Made by a program: the position numbers and the translations under genes
From: SZAS-79 sp963844255
GTDB lineage: Bacteria > Pseudomonadota > Gammaproteobacteria > Burkholderiales > SG8-39
Length of the DNA stretch: 64,000 bases
Assembly: GCA_963844255.1 (NCBI GenBank)
Contig: CAWJNP010000008.1
Coordinates: forward strand, 1-64,000
Direction of reading: 5' to 3'
Shown here: positions 9,425 to 18,192 of the stretch, piece after piece
Position numbering within the stretch: position 1 is the first letter of the stretch
Layout: every line of letters starts with the position of its first letter
Notes under the pieces: generated by a model
Told to the model about the DNA's origin: nothing
Databases searched by the model: none
What the model saw: only the letters and a program-made list of their open reading frames with translations

Positions 9425-12400
9425 ATGGCCACCATCCTCGTCGTTGACGATCGCCCCAGCAACCGGGATTTCCTGGTGACGCTGCTCGGCTACCTCGAGC
9501 ATCGACCTGCTCGAGGCCGCCGACGGCGAGGAGGCGCTGCGGCTGGTCAGGAGCGCGCGGCCGGACCTCGTGATCACCGACATCCTGATGCCGACCATGG
9601 ACGGCTACGAGTTCGTGCTCAAGGCTGCGCGCCGACCCCGCGATCGCGGCAACCCCGGTGATCTTCTATACCGCCACCTACAGCGAACCCCAGGCCAGGC
9701 AACTGGCGGCGTCGTGCGGCGTTGCGCGCGGTGCTTCCCAAGCCGAGCGAGCCGGCGCAAATCCTCGCGGTCGTCGACGAGGTCACTCGGCGGCGAAGGA
9801 AGCGCGCCGCAGGCGGCGATAGCCCGGCGTCCAAGTCAACTGCGACACGGCGGGCATCGACGACACCTTCGATGGCTACGTGACGGATTTGCGAGGGCCT
9901 GCAGGTCAAGTTCGACACGCTCGCCGCAAGCCGGCTCGGACCTGCCGCCCGGAGCACATCCGCGGACTGTCGCGGAAATTCTCGGAGAATCTCGTGCGCC
10001 ATGCAGCGCCTGACTTCGCAGCTCTCGGCCGTGGTCGAAGTGGGCATGGCGATGAATGCGGAGCGCGAACCGGCACGCCTCGTAAAGCTGTTTTTTGCGG
10101 CAGCCTGCGAGGTTCTCGATTCGAACGTGACGGTTCTCGGGCTGCTGGACGAACGGGAAGGCACGCTTGCCCACGTGCTCACGCGCGGGGTCGACGCGGT
10201 TCGCTCTTCGGGAGGGCGGCGAGGTACCGCGCAGCGGGCTGCTCGGATCGCTGATCGCGGAGCGCAGGACCATCCGCGGCCGTCGATGGGCAGACTGCCG
10301 GAGACGGCCGAAGGGCTGCCCGAGGGCCACCCGGACGGTCGGCAACCTGCTCGCCCTCTCGGTCGCCACGCCCGGAGCGGATCTACGGCTGGCTGTATTT
10401 TGCCGACCGGAAGAATGGGGAACCGTTTTCCGAAGAGGACGCGCGCCTTGCACGCCTCATGGCGACCGAACTCGCGCTGCGCTACGAGCATGCCCTGCTG
10501 TACGACGCGGTCCAGCGCCACGCGGCCGAGCTGCAGCTGGAGATCACCGAGCGCCGCCGCGCCGAGGCCGAACTGCAGCGCTTTCGACTCGCGATGGACA
10601 ACGCCATCGACATGGTCCTGATCATCGATCGAGGGTCGATGCGCTATGTCGACGTCAACGCGACCGCGTGCAGGCTGCTCGGCTACACGCGCGAGGAACT
10701 CCTGCGTCTGGGGCCGCAGGACATCCTGCCCGGCACGCGGGCCGAGTTCGAGTCCGCCTACGACGCCCTGATCGCGCGATCCCGCAAGGCACGGCGGCAT
10801 GAACAGTTTCTACCTGTGCAAGGACGGGTCGCAACTGCCGTTCGAATCGACACGGCACGTGCTGCGCTCGGGCGACGACTGGCTGATCGCGGCGGTTTCC
10901 CGGGATATTCGCGGCCGGATTGCCGCCGAGAACGCCCTGCGCGAGAGCGAGGCCGGATTGCGCCGCGCGCAGGCCATGGCGAAGCTCGCGCACCTCGTGA
11001 CGGGACCGGGCGGCGGCTTCGAGCGCTGGTCCGAGAACCTTCCGCAGTTGATCGGCCTGACGGCGTCGGAGTTTCCAAGCAGCACGCGCGACTGGCTGGA
11101 CAGGATCCATCCTGAAGACCGCGAGGCCTTTCGAAGTCGTGCGCTTCTGGCGGCGGAAGCCCTCGCGGCCTACGAGGTCGAGTACCGGTTCCCGCGCGGA
11201 GAGGATTGGATCCACCTGCGCCAGCACGTCGAACCGCTCGCGGGCCGATGCCGAAGGATCAGGGCGACCCGCGCTGGTTCAGCACGATTCCAGGACGTGA
11301 CGGAGGAAAAACGCAGCGCGCAGGCCCTGGTGGACGCGGCGCGCAGGTTCCGGATGATTTTCGAGCGGTCGGTCGAGGGCATCTACGAGGCATCGGTGGA
11401 TGGAAGACTGCTCGATGCCAATCCGGCTGCGTTGCGCATGTACGGCTATGCGTCCATGCAGGACTACCACGATCGGGTTACGGACATCGACTCCCAGGTC
11501 TGGATCGACGCGGCTGACAGGGAGAAATTTTTCCATGACCTGAACACGTCTGGCGAAGTGCGCGGTTTCGAGACTCGGTTGCGCCGCGCCGACGGCACGC
11601 TCATCTGGGTGTCGATCAGCGCGAGCGTGGAAGTCAATGAGCTCGGCGAACGCTACCTGCTCGGTTCGCTTCACGACATCTCGGAGCGGCGCGCGCAGCA
11701 GGCGCGGATCGAGCGGCTCAGGCGCGTGGAGGCGATGCTGAGCGGCATCAATTCGCTGATCGTTCGGGTGAAGGACCGCGGGGAACTGTTCCGGGAAGCC
11801 TGCCGGATCGCGGTCGACGCGGGAAGGTTCCGGCTCGCCTGGATCGCATTGCTTGAAGCAGGACGGACGCCTGCTCGAGGTCGAGGCGTCTCACCAGAAT
11901 TCCTGGCCCCCGGGCGACCCGGTACTGCGTGCGGTAACTGAAGACCTGCATGTGGATCGCGGGCTGGCGGGCAAGGCCATTGCGGAGCGCCTGCCCGTTG
12001 TCGCCAACGAAATCGGCGCCGATGCGCGCGTCTTCAGGCCGGACGGATTGATCGATGCGGGCATCCATTCGATGGGCGTCTTTCCGCTCGTGGTCGACGA
12101 TCAGGTCATGGGCGTGTTTGCGCTTTGCGCAGAGCATCGCGGGATTTTTCGATGACAGGGAAATACGGCTCCTGGAGGAACTGGCCGGAGACATTGCGTT
12201 TGCGCTCGACCACCTCGAGAAGGCAAGCAGGATCGACTACCTCGCCTTCTACGACGGACTCACCGGGCTGGGCAACCGCACCCTGTTTCAGGAGCGCATG
12301 GCGCAGCACGTACAGGTTGCCGCAGCGGCAGACCGGAAGCTGGCGTTCGTGGTCATGGACCTCGAGCGCCTGCGCACGATCAACGATTCGCTCGGCCGCC

Positions 12401-13534
12401 ATGCAGGCGACACGCTCCTGCGCCAGGTCGCCGCCCGGTTGAGGGCGCATGCGGAACCTTCGAACCTCGCGCGCACCGGGGGTGACGAATTCGCGATCGT
12501 CCTCTACCCGGTTCGGGGGCGCTCGGAGGCCGCGCGGCGAATCGAAGCCATATTGCAGGAGTGTTTTGCGCTCCCGTACCCGCTCAATGGTTCCGAAGTG
12601 CGCGTCGCGGCCAAGTGCGGGGTCGCGCTTTTCCCGCGGGACGGGCGCGATGCCGAACTGCTGATGCGCAACGCCGAGGCGGCGCTGCGCGTGGGCAAGG
12701 AGCGCGGTGAGCGGGTCACCTTCCACGTGTCGGACATGACCAGAGAGCAGCGGCGCCCGGTTTACGCTCGAAAATCAGCTGCGTCAGGCGCTGGAGAGGG
12801 AGGAGTTCGTCCTGCACTACCAGCCAAAGGTGGATATGGAGTCGCGCGCAATCGCCGGGGTCGAGGCGCTGATCCGCTGGCAGAGCCCCGAGCTGGGGCT
12901 GGTGCCACCGGGACAGTTCATCCCCCTGCTCGAGGAGACCGGACTGATCCTCGAGGTCGGATCCTGGGCGCTTCGTCGCGCGGTACGCGATCATGCCGAC
13001 TGGCAGGCGCGGGGCCTGAGCGCACCGCGCATCGCGGTCAACGTGTCCCAGATCCAGTTGCGCCAGCCGGACTTTGTGAACACGGTCCGGGAGGTTCTGG
13101 GCGCGGGCGGGGTTCCGACCGGCATCGACCTGGAGATCACCGAGAGCCTGCTGATGGAAGAGGTCGAATCGAACATCGACAAGCTGAAGGCTTTGCGCGA
13201 CCTGGGCATGCAGATCGCGATCGACGATTTCGGCACCGGCTACTCGTCTCTCGCCTATCTGGCGAAACTACCGGTCAACTGCCTCAAGATCGATCGCGCG
13301 TTCATCGTTTCGATGCTGGACGACTCCGACACCATGACGCTGGTGCAGACGATCATATCGCTTGCGCATTCGCTGCGACTGACGGTGGTCGCCGAAGGCG
13401 TCGAAACGGAGGAGCAGGCAAAGATGCTCCGCCTTCTGCGCTGCGACCAGATGCAGGGTTTCCTCATCAGCCGGCCGGTGCCGGCCGACGCCCTGCTGGG
13501 GCTGCTGCTCGGCGACCGGCGGCCCGCAGCGTAG
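9425..13534 (+). CDS. REC-GAF-PAS-PAS-GAF-GGDEF-EAL signalling protein (c-di-GMP), frameshifted
   Basis: A product of about 1,370 residues if repaired. The receiver domain starts M-A-T-I-L-V-V-D-D-R-P-S-N-R-D-F at 9425, with GGAGGA just upstream, and has D-I-L-M-P-T-M-D-G-Y-E. A GAF-like region (10000-10480), PAS domains (10580-11270 and 11330-11690) and a second GAF (11730-12220) follow. The GGDEF domain (12230-12740) contains Y-D-G-L-T-G-L-G-N-R and an intact G-G-D-E-F. The EAL domain (12770-13530) has V-E-A-L-I-R-W, N-V-S-Q, E-I-T-E-S and D-D-F-G-T-G-Y-S-S-L, so phosphodiesterase residues look intact. The indels I can place best are near 11860, 12147 (extra T) and 12757 (extra C); several more lie between 9496 and 10800. 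The last 780 bases are clean. It likely ends the phosphorelay by changing c-di-GMP levels. Confidence 0.85.
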
Positions 13535-13594
13535 TCCCGGCAAGCCATACAGGAAGAAGGCTCCGACGCTGCTGCCTTGCCGAAAAGTCGCCGG

Positions 13595-14470
13595 TCAGGA
13601 AGGAGCGGCGATCTTGTCCTGGGTTTTCGTGTCGAAGTCGCTCGCCTCGTGGCGTTCGTGCAGCTGGCTGGCTGGATCGCCCTGCGCGCGATTGACCATG
13701 CGGCCGCGCTTCACCGCCGCGCGTGCGCCGATCTCTTCGGTCCAGCGCCGCACGTTCTTGTACTCCTCGACCTGCAGGAATTCGCCGCCACCGTAAAGCA
13801 GACCGCGGGTCAGCTGGCCGTACCAGGGCCAGACAGCGATGTCGGCAATCGTGTAGTCCGGCCCCGCGAGGTAGGCGTTGTCGGCGAGGCGCCGGTCGAG
13901 CACGTCGAGCTGGCGCTTGACTTCCATCGCGAAGCGGTCGATTGCGTATTCGATCTTGGTCGGTGCGTAGGCGTAAAAATGGCCGAACCCGCCGCCGAGA
14001 TAGGGCGCGCTGCCCATCTGCCAGAACAGCCACGACAGGCACTCGGTGCGCGTTGCCGCGTCCTTCGGCAGGAAAGCACCGAACTTCTCGGCCAGATAGA
14101 GCAGGATCGCGCCGGATTCGAATACCCGTATCGGCGCAGACCCGCTGCGGTCGACGAGGGCCGGGATCTTGGAGTTCGGGTTCGCAGCCACGAATCCGCT
14201 GCCGAACTGGTCGCCTTCGTGGATGCGGATCAGCCAGGCGTCGTATTCCGCGCCCGCATGCCCCAGGGCCAGCAACTCCTCGAGCATCACGGTGACCTTC
14301 ACGCCGTTCGGTGTCCCCAGCGAATACAGCTGCAGCGGGTGACGACCGACAGGCAGTTCCTTCTCGTGCGTCGCCCCTGCGATCGGGCGGTTGATGTTCG
14401 CAAACCGGCCGCCGTTTTCCTTGTTCCAGGTCCAGACCTTGGGCGGTGTGTAGGGGGGCGCTTCGCTCAT
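13595..14470 (-). CDS. YghU-like glutathione S-transferase / disulfide-bond oxidoreductase
   Basis: 291 residues from ATG 14470, chosen because GAGGAAAG lies just upstream; a longer frame to 14524 adds an unsupported leader. The thioredoxin-like N-terminal domain holds G-T-P-N-G-V-K-V-T-V-M-L-E-E-L, the T-P-N-G motif of the Nu-class YghU/YfcG group, in which Thr and Asn replace the usual Ser/Tyr/Cys. The F-E-S-G-A-I-L-L-Y-L-A-E-K segment is the glutathione gamma-Glu contact. The C-terminal all-helical domain includes Y-T-I-A-D-I-A-V-W-P-W-Y. Such proteins bind two glutathiones and reduce disulfides or hydroperoxides. It is the last gene of a four-gene minus-strand run, 22 bp after the PanB-like gene. 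Confidence 0.88.
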   Translation of the reverse strand: MSEAPPYTPPKVWTWNKENGGRFANINRPIAGATHEKELPVGRHPLQLYSLGTPNGVKVTVMLEELLALGHAGAEYDAWLIRIHEGDQFGSGFVAANPNSKIPALVDRSGSAPIRVFESGAILLYLAEKFGAFLPKDAATRTECLSWLFWQMGSAPYLGGGFGHFYAYAPTKIEYAIDRFAMEVKRQLDVLDRRLADNAYLAGPDYTIADIAVWPWYGQLTRGLLYGGGEFLQVEEYKNVRRWTEEIGARAAVKRGRMVNRAQGDPASQLHERHEASDFDTKTQDKIAAPS

Positions 14471-14492
14471 GTGCTTTCCTCGATGGGTTATT

Positions 14493-15398
14493 TCAGGACT
14501 TGGTCTTGTCGGCGTGTTCGACAAATGCGCCGATCAATCCTTCCGGCGCGTTGACGACATGCGCAGGCCCGGGGAAGCCGCCCGAGCGCACGTCCGCGAT
14601 GAAGTCCTTGAACCCGGAGACGCGCTCGGCCTGGATGGCCTCCTGCATCTTGTACAGTTCGCGGTACTGCTTCGAATGGCGCGGATAGGGCGGCCGGTGG
14701 TTGCCGAGGATGTCTTCGGCAAACAGGAACTGGATATCACCGCCGCCACCGGCGCCGATCGACGAGGTGATGAGCGTGGTGCGCTTGCTGATCTCCGCGA
14801 GCAGCGCCGCCGGGATCACCTCGACTTCGACGGCCCAGGCACCGGCCTCTTCCAGGCGCTTGATCTCGCGGTAGATCCAGAGCGCCTCGTCCAGCGTCTT
14901 GCCCACCGCGCGCAGGCCGCCGGTCCAGGTGCTCTTTCTCGGCACGAGTCCCGCGTGGCCCTGCACCGGGACGCCGGCCTCGGCTGCCGCGCTGATGAAG
15001 CGGGGCGACCACTGGCACATGATGGCGTCCGCGCCGATTTCCATCGCCTGATACGCGAGTCGAACCGCCTCGTCCGCGGTGGCCGCCGCAACCAGAGGCA
15101 CCGAAAACGACATGAAAGTATTCGGCGCGGCCTTGCGTATCGCCACGGCAAGGTCCGGGTGCTTCGGGTCGAAGCGCACCTTCATCGTGTCGATGCCCGC
15201 TTCCTCGGCGGCGGCAGCCTCTTCGACGGAAAACGGGACTGTCTCGCACAACACCCGCCTGCCTTTCTGGTCGCGCAGATCCTTTACCGTGTAGTTCCGG
15301 GTACCGTAGGCCCCGCCGAGCGTCATGACGCGTTTGAGTCCGCGCTCGGCTGCGTCGCGCGGGGGAATGCCTCCATCACCGGTCGAATGGCTTGCCAT
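14493..15398 (-). CDS. PanB-like (ketopantoate hydroxymethyltransferase family) protein
   Basis: 301 residues from ATG 15398, which has GGAGG ten bases upstream and begins 2 bp after the previous stop. The (beta/alpha)8 fold of the PanB family is indicated by V-Q-G-H-A-G-L-V-P, E-A-G-A-W-A-V-E-V-E-V-I-P-A (normally E-C-V-P), S-S-I-G-A-G-G-G-G-D-I-Q-F-L and P-R-H-S-K-Q-Y. The N-terminal part is unlike true PanB, so a role in pantothenate synthesis is doubtful. The gene lies in an operon with a nitronate monooxygenase-like and a crotonase-like gene, which suggests an uncharacterised C-C bond reaction in a degradative pathway (inference). PanB-family assignment is firm; the reaction is not. Confidence 0.75.
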   Translation of the reverse strand: MASHSTGDGGIPPRDAAERGLKRVMTLGGAYGTRNYTVKDLRDQKGRRVLCETVPFSVEEAAAAEEAGIDTMKVRFDPKHPDLAVAIRKAAPNTFMSFSVPLVAAATADEAVRLAYQAMEIGADAIMCQWSPRFISAAAEAGVPVQGHAGLVPRKSTWTGGLRAVGKTLDEALWIYREIKRLEEAGAWAVEVEVIPAALLAEISKRTTLITSSIGAGGGGDIQFLFAEDILGNHRPPYPRHSKQYRELYKMQEAIQAERVSGFKDFIADVRSGGFPGPAHVVNAPEGLIGAFVEHADKTKS

Positions 15399-15400
15399 GA

Positions 15401-16207
15401 TCAACGTCCTCCGAAAGTCGGCGCGCGTTTTTCGACAAACGCTGCCGCCGCGCCCTTGTGGTCTTCGGTCTCGAAGGTGCGGATCATGTGGATCGACTCC
15501 GCATCCAGAACGTCCGACAGCGAACCTCGCAGACCGACATTGAGGTTGCGTTTCATGTACCCGACGGCGATGGTGGGCAGGGCGGCGAGTTCACTCGCCC
15601 AGGCGCGTGCGGCGTCGGCCAGTTGCGCTGCCGGCACCGTGCGGTTGACCATGCCCATTTTCTGCGCCTCGTCGGCGCGCAGCACCCGCCCGGTGAAATA
15701 GAGTTCGCGCGCCACGGCGGCGCCCACCAGGTGGTTGAGGAAATAGCTGCCGCCGAAGTCGCCCGACAGGCCGATCTTCGAGAAGGCGGTCGTAAGCTTC
15801 GCGTCGTCCGCGGCGATGCGCATGTCGCAGGCGAGCGCCAGCGAGAGTCCCGCGCCGGCCGCCGGACCCGGAATCACCGCGAGGGTGGGCTTGGGCATTT
15901 CGTGCAGCCAACGGCTGGTATCCATGCGCGCGCGCAGGTCGGTGACCTTCTGGTCGAACGTGGCGGCATCCGCTGAACCGCCGGCAGCATTGCGCGCGGC
16001 AAAGCCCTTGACGTCGCCGCCTGCGCAGAAGGCGCCGCCGGCACCCGTGAGAACGACGAGGCGCACCGTCGGGTCCGCCGCGAGGCGCGGCAAGGCTTCG
16101 GCCAGGCCGGCCATCATGCCGCGGGTCAGCGCATTGCGCGCCTCGGGCCGGTTCATGGTCAGCGTGGCGATGCCGTTCTCTTTGGTTTCGAGCAATTCCT
16201 GGGTCAC
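15401..16207 (-). CDS. Crotonase-fold protein (enoyl-CoA hydratase/isomerase family)
   Basis: 268 residues. Crotonase hallmarks are visible: N-R-P-E-A-R-N-A-L near residue 20, G-A-G-G-A-F-C-A-G-G-D-V-K around 55-67 (first oxyanion hole), and G-P-A-A-G-A-G-L-S-L-A-L-A-C-D (second). The two Glu residues that hydrate enoyl-CoA appear to be replaced: the G-G-G-C-E-L-A position reads G-A-G-L-S-L-A and the Q-P-E-I position reads A-F-S-K-I. An Asp sits in G-L-S-G-D-F-G-G-S-Y, like the PaaG-type isomerases. So isomerase or another CoA-thioester chemistry is more likely than hydration. The stop is 2 bp before the PanB-like gene, consistent with co-translation. Confidence 0.87.
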   Translation of the reverse strand: MTQELLETKENGIATLTMNRPEARNALTRGMMAGLAEALPRLAADPTVRLVVLTGAGGAFCAGGDVKGFAARNAAGGSADAATFDQKVTDLRARMDTSRWLHEMPKPTLAVIPGPAAGAGLSLALACDMRIAADDAKLTTAFSKIGLSGDFGGSYFLNHLVGAAVARELYFTGRVLRADEAQKMGMVNRTVPAAQLADAARAWASELAALPTIAVGYMKRNLNVGLRGSLSDVLDAESIHMIRTFETEDHKGAAAAFVEKRAPTFGGR

Positions 16208-16273
16208 GTCGGACTCCTTTGTCTATCGCTGGTGATGATGTGTTTCTTTTCCATGCCTGCCCCGACCCGGCGA

Positions 16274-17254
16274 TCAGTTCGCGCAGATCCGGGCTTTGGC
16301 CTCGGCGTATTCGCGCTTGAACCGCGCCACGAGCTCGGCCGCTGGAAGGACTTCGGTGATGGCACCGATGCCCTGGCCGCAGCCCCAGATGTCCTTCCAG
16401 GCCTTGGCGGCGTTTGCACCTTCGCCCGTCGCGAAATTCATCTTGCTGGGATCGCTCTGCGGCAGGTTTTCAGGGTCCATGCCCGCGTTGCGGATGCTGC
16501 CCTTGAGATAGTTGCCGTGGATGCCGGTGTAGAAGTTGCTGTAGACGATGTCGTCCGAATTCGATGCGGTGATCATCTTCTTGTAACCCTCGACCGCGCG
16601 TGCTTCCTCGGTCGCGATGAATGCCGAGCCGATATAGGCGAGGTCCGCGCCCATCGCCTGCGCGGCCAGGATGGCGCCGCCCGAGGAGATGGCGCCCGAG
16701 AGCGCCACCGGGCCGCCGAACCATTCGCGGATTTCCGCGACCATGGCGAACGGGCTCTTGACGCTGGCATGGCCGCCGGCACCGGCGGCGACGGGGATCA
16801 GGCCATCAGCGCCTTTTTCGATGGCCTTGTGGGCGAATACGTTGTTGATGACGTCGTGCAATACCACGCCGCCCCAGCCGTGCACGGCCTGGTTCACGTC
16901 CTCGCGTGCGCCCAGGCTGGTGATGACCACCGGCACCTTGTACTTCGCGCACACCTGCATGTCGTGCTCGAGCCGGTCGTTGCTCCGGTGCACGATCTGG
17001 TTGATCGCATACGGCGCCGCGGGCGAGTCGGGGTTGGCCTTGTCGTGCGCGGCCAGGGCCTCGGTGATCTCGGCGAGCCACTCGTCCAGCTGCGACGCCG
17101 GCCGCGCATTGAGCGCGGGCATGGAGCCGATCACGCCGGCCTTGCACTGTGCGATCACCAGCTTCGGGTTGCTGATGATGAACAGCGGCGAACCGATCAC
17201 GGGGAATTTGAGGTTCGCGAGAACCGGGGGCAGGCTGCGGGCGGGTGCGCTCAT
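16274..17254 (-). CDS. Nitronate monooxygenase-family FMN enzyme
   Basis: 326 residues. The TIM-barrel NMO/2-nitropropane dioxygenase family is recognised from P-V-I-G-S-P-L-F-I-I-S-N-P at the start, G-V-I-G-S-M-P-A-L-N, A-A-G-A-G-G-H-A-S (flavin phosphate contact and the active-site His region), L-S-G-A-I-S-S-G-G-A-I-L-A-A-Q-A-M-G-A-D and Y-I-G-S-A-F-I-A-T-E-E-A. It is the first gene of the minus-strand operon and is separated by 77 bp from the divergent AAA ATPase gene. Members oxidise alkyl nitronates, but many operon-embedded members act as FMN enoyl-CoA reductases or quinone reductases; the crotonase and PanB-like partners favour a CoA-linked role here (inference). Confidence 0.87.
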   Translation of the reverse strand: MSAPARSLPPVLANLKFPVIGSPLFIISNPKLVIAQCKAGVIGSMPALNARPASQLDEWLAEITEALAAHDKANPDSPAAPYAINQIVHRSNDRLEHDMQVCAKYKVPVVITSLGAREDVNQAVHGWGGVVLHDVINNVFAHKAIEKGADGLIPVAAGAGGHASVKSPFAMVAEIREWFGGPVALSGAISSGGAILAAQAMGADLAYIGSAFIATEEARAVEGYKKMITASNSDDIVYSNFYTGIHGNYLKGSIRNAGMDPENLPQSDPSKMNFATGEGANAAKAWKDIWGCGQGIGAITEVLPAAELVARFKREYAEAKARICAN

Positions 17255-17331
17255 GTGCGTTGCTTTGTGGTTATCATCGGGAACAGCGGGAATCTTCGGG
17301 AACTGCGCAGAACCTCACGAGTCGAGCCGGC

Positions 17332-18192
17332 ATGATAGTCAGATCAACTGAGCAAAGAAAGCCGGTCGAGTCGAGCCGCCTGCACCTGGAGCCCTGGTAT
17401 CTGCCGCTGGGCGATGAAGTCGAATTGTTCGAAGCCGCCTACCAGGCCCGTCTGCCGGTGCTGCTCAAGGGCCCCACGGGTTGCGGCAAGACGCGCTTCG
17501 TCGAGCACATGGCCTGGCGGCTGTTTCGCAGAGCGGACAGCGCGCGCCGCGCGGTCGAGACGCCGCTGATCACGGTGGCCTGTCATGAGGATCTGACCGC
17601 GACCGATCTGGTCGGCCGGTACCTGCTTTCGGGAGACGAAACCGTGTGGATGGACGGGCCGCTGACGCGCGCGGTACGCAGCGGTGCAATTTGTTATCTG
17701 GACGAGGTCGTCGAGGCGCGCAAGGACACCACGGTCGTGATCCATTCCCTGACCGATCACCGGCGCGTATTGCCGATCGAGAAGACCGGCGAACTGCTGG
17801 ACGCGCATGCCGATTTTCTCCTCGTGATCTCCTACAACCCGGGCTACCAGAGCGTGCAGAAGGACCTCAAGCCCTCGACGCGGCAGCGTTTCGTGAGCCT
17901 GGAGTTCGACTATCCGGAAGTGTCGGTCGAAGCGGCCATCATCGCGCACGAAAGCGGGGTGGACGAGGGTCTCGCCGCGCGGCTGGCGCAGATCGGGGAA
18001 AAGGTGCGCAACCTGCGCGAGCACGGGTTCGAGGAGGGGGTGAGCACACGCCTGCTTGTGTATGCGGGACAGCTCTGCGCGGCCGGGATCGAACCGCGCC
18101 GCGCCTGCGAGGCGGCGATCTCGCGCGCAGTCACGGACGACGTCGAAGTGCAGCAGGCGGTGGCCGGGATCGTCGACGTGCTGTTGCCGTGA
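17332..18192 (+). CDS. MoxR-type AAA+ ATPase, CbbQ/NirQ/NorQ family
   Basis: 286 residues from ATG 17332. Walker A G-P-T-G-C-G-K-T is at residues 47-54, the C-H-E-D-L-T-A-T-D-L-V-G-R-Y motif typical of CbbQ/NorQ follows near 84-97, and Walker B reads A-I-C-Y-L-D-E-V near 119-126. The C-terminal part (E-V-S-V-E-A-A-I-I-A-H-E-S-G) matches the CbbQ_C region. These ATPases act with a VWA partner as a metal-insertion or activase chaperone, for nitric-oxide reductase (NorQD) or Rubisco (CbbQO). The VWA partner is the next gene, overlapping by GTGA. Neither norCB nor Rubisco genes are in the window, so the client is unknown. Confidence 0.9.
   Translation: MIVRSTEQRKPVESSRLHLEPWYLPLGDEVELFEAAYQARLPVLLKGPTGCGKTRFVEHMAWRLFRRADSARRAVETPLITVACHEDLTATDLVGRYLLSGDETVWMDGPLTRAVRSGAICYLDEVVEARKDTTVVIHSLTDHRRVLPIEKTGELLDAHADFLLVISYNPGYQSVQKDLKPSTRQRFVSLEFDYPEVSVEAAIIAHESGVDEGLAARLAQIGEKVRNLREHGFEEGVSTRLLVYAGQLCAAGIEPRRACEAAISRAVTDDVEVQQAVAGIVDVLLP

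Noticed and set aside
13535..13594. Possible terminator between the GGDEF-EAL and GST genes
   Set aside because: No perfect stem or T run could be found in the 60-bp convergent gap.
15398..15404. TTG at 15404 as start of the PanB-like gene
   Set aside because: It would overlap the crotonase stop; the ATG at 15398 has correct GGAGG spacing.
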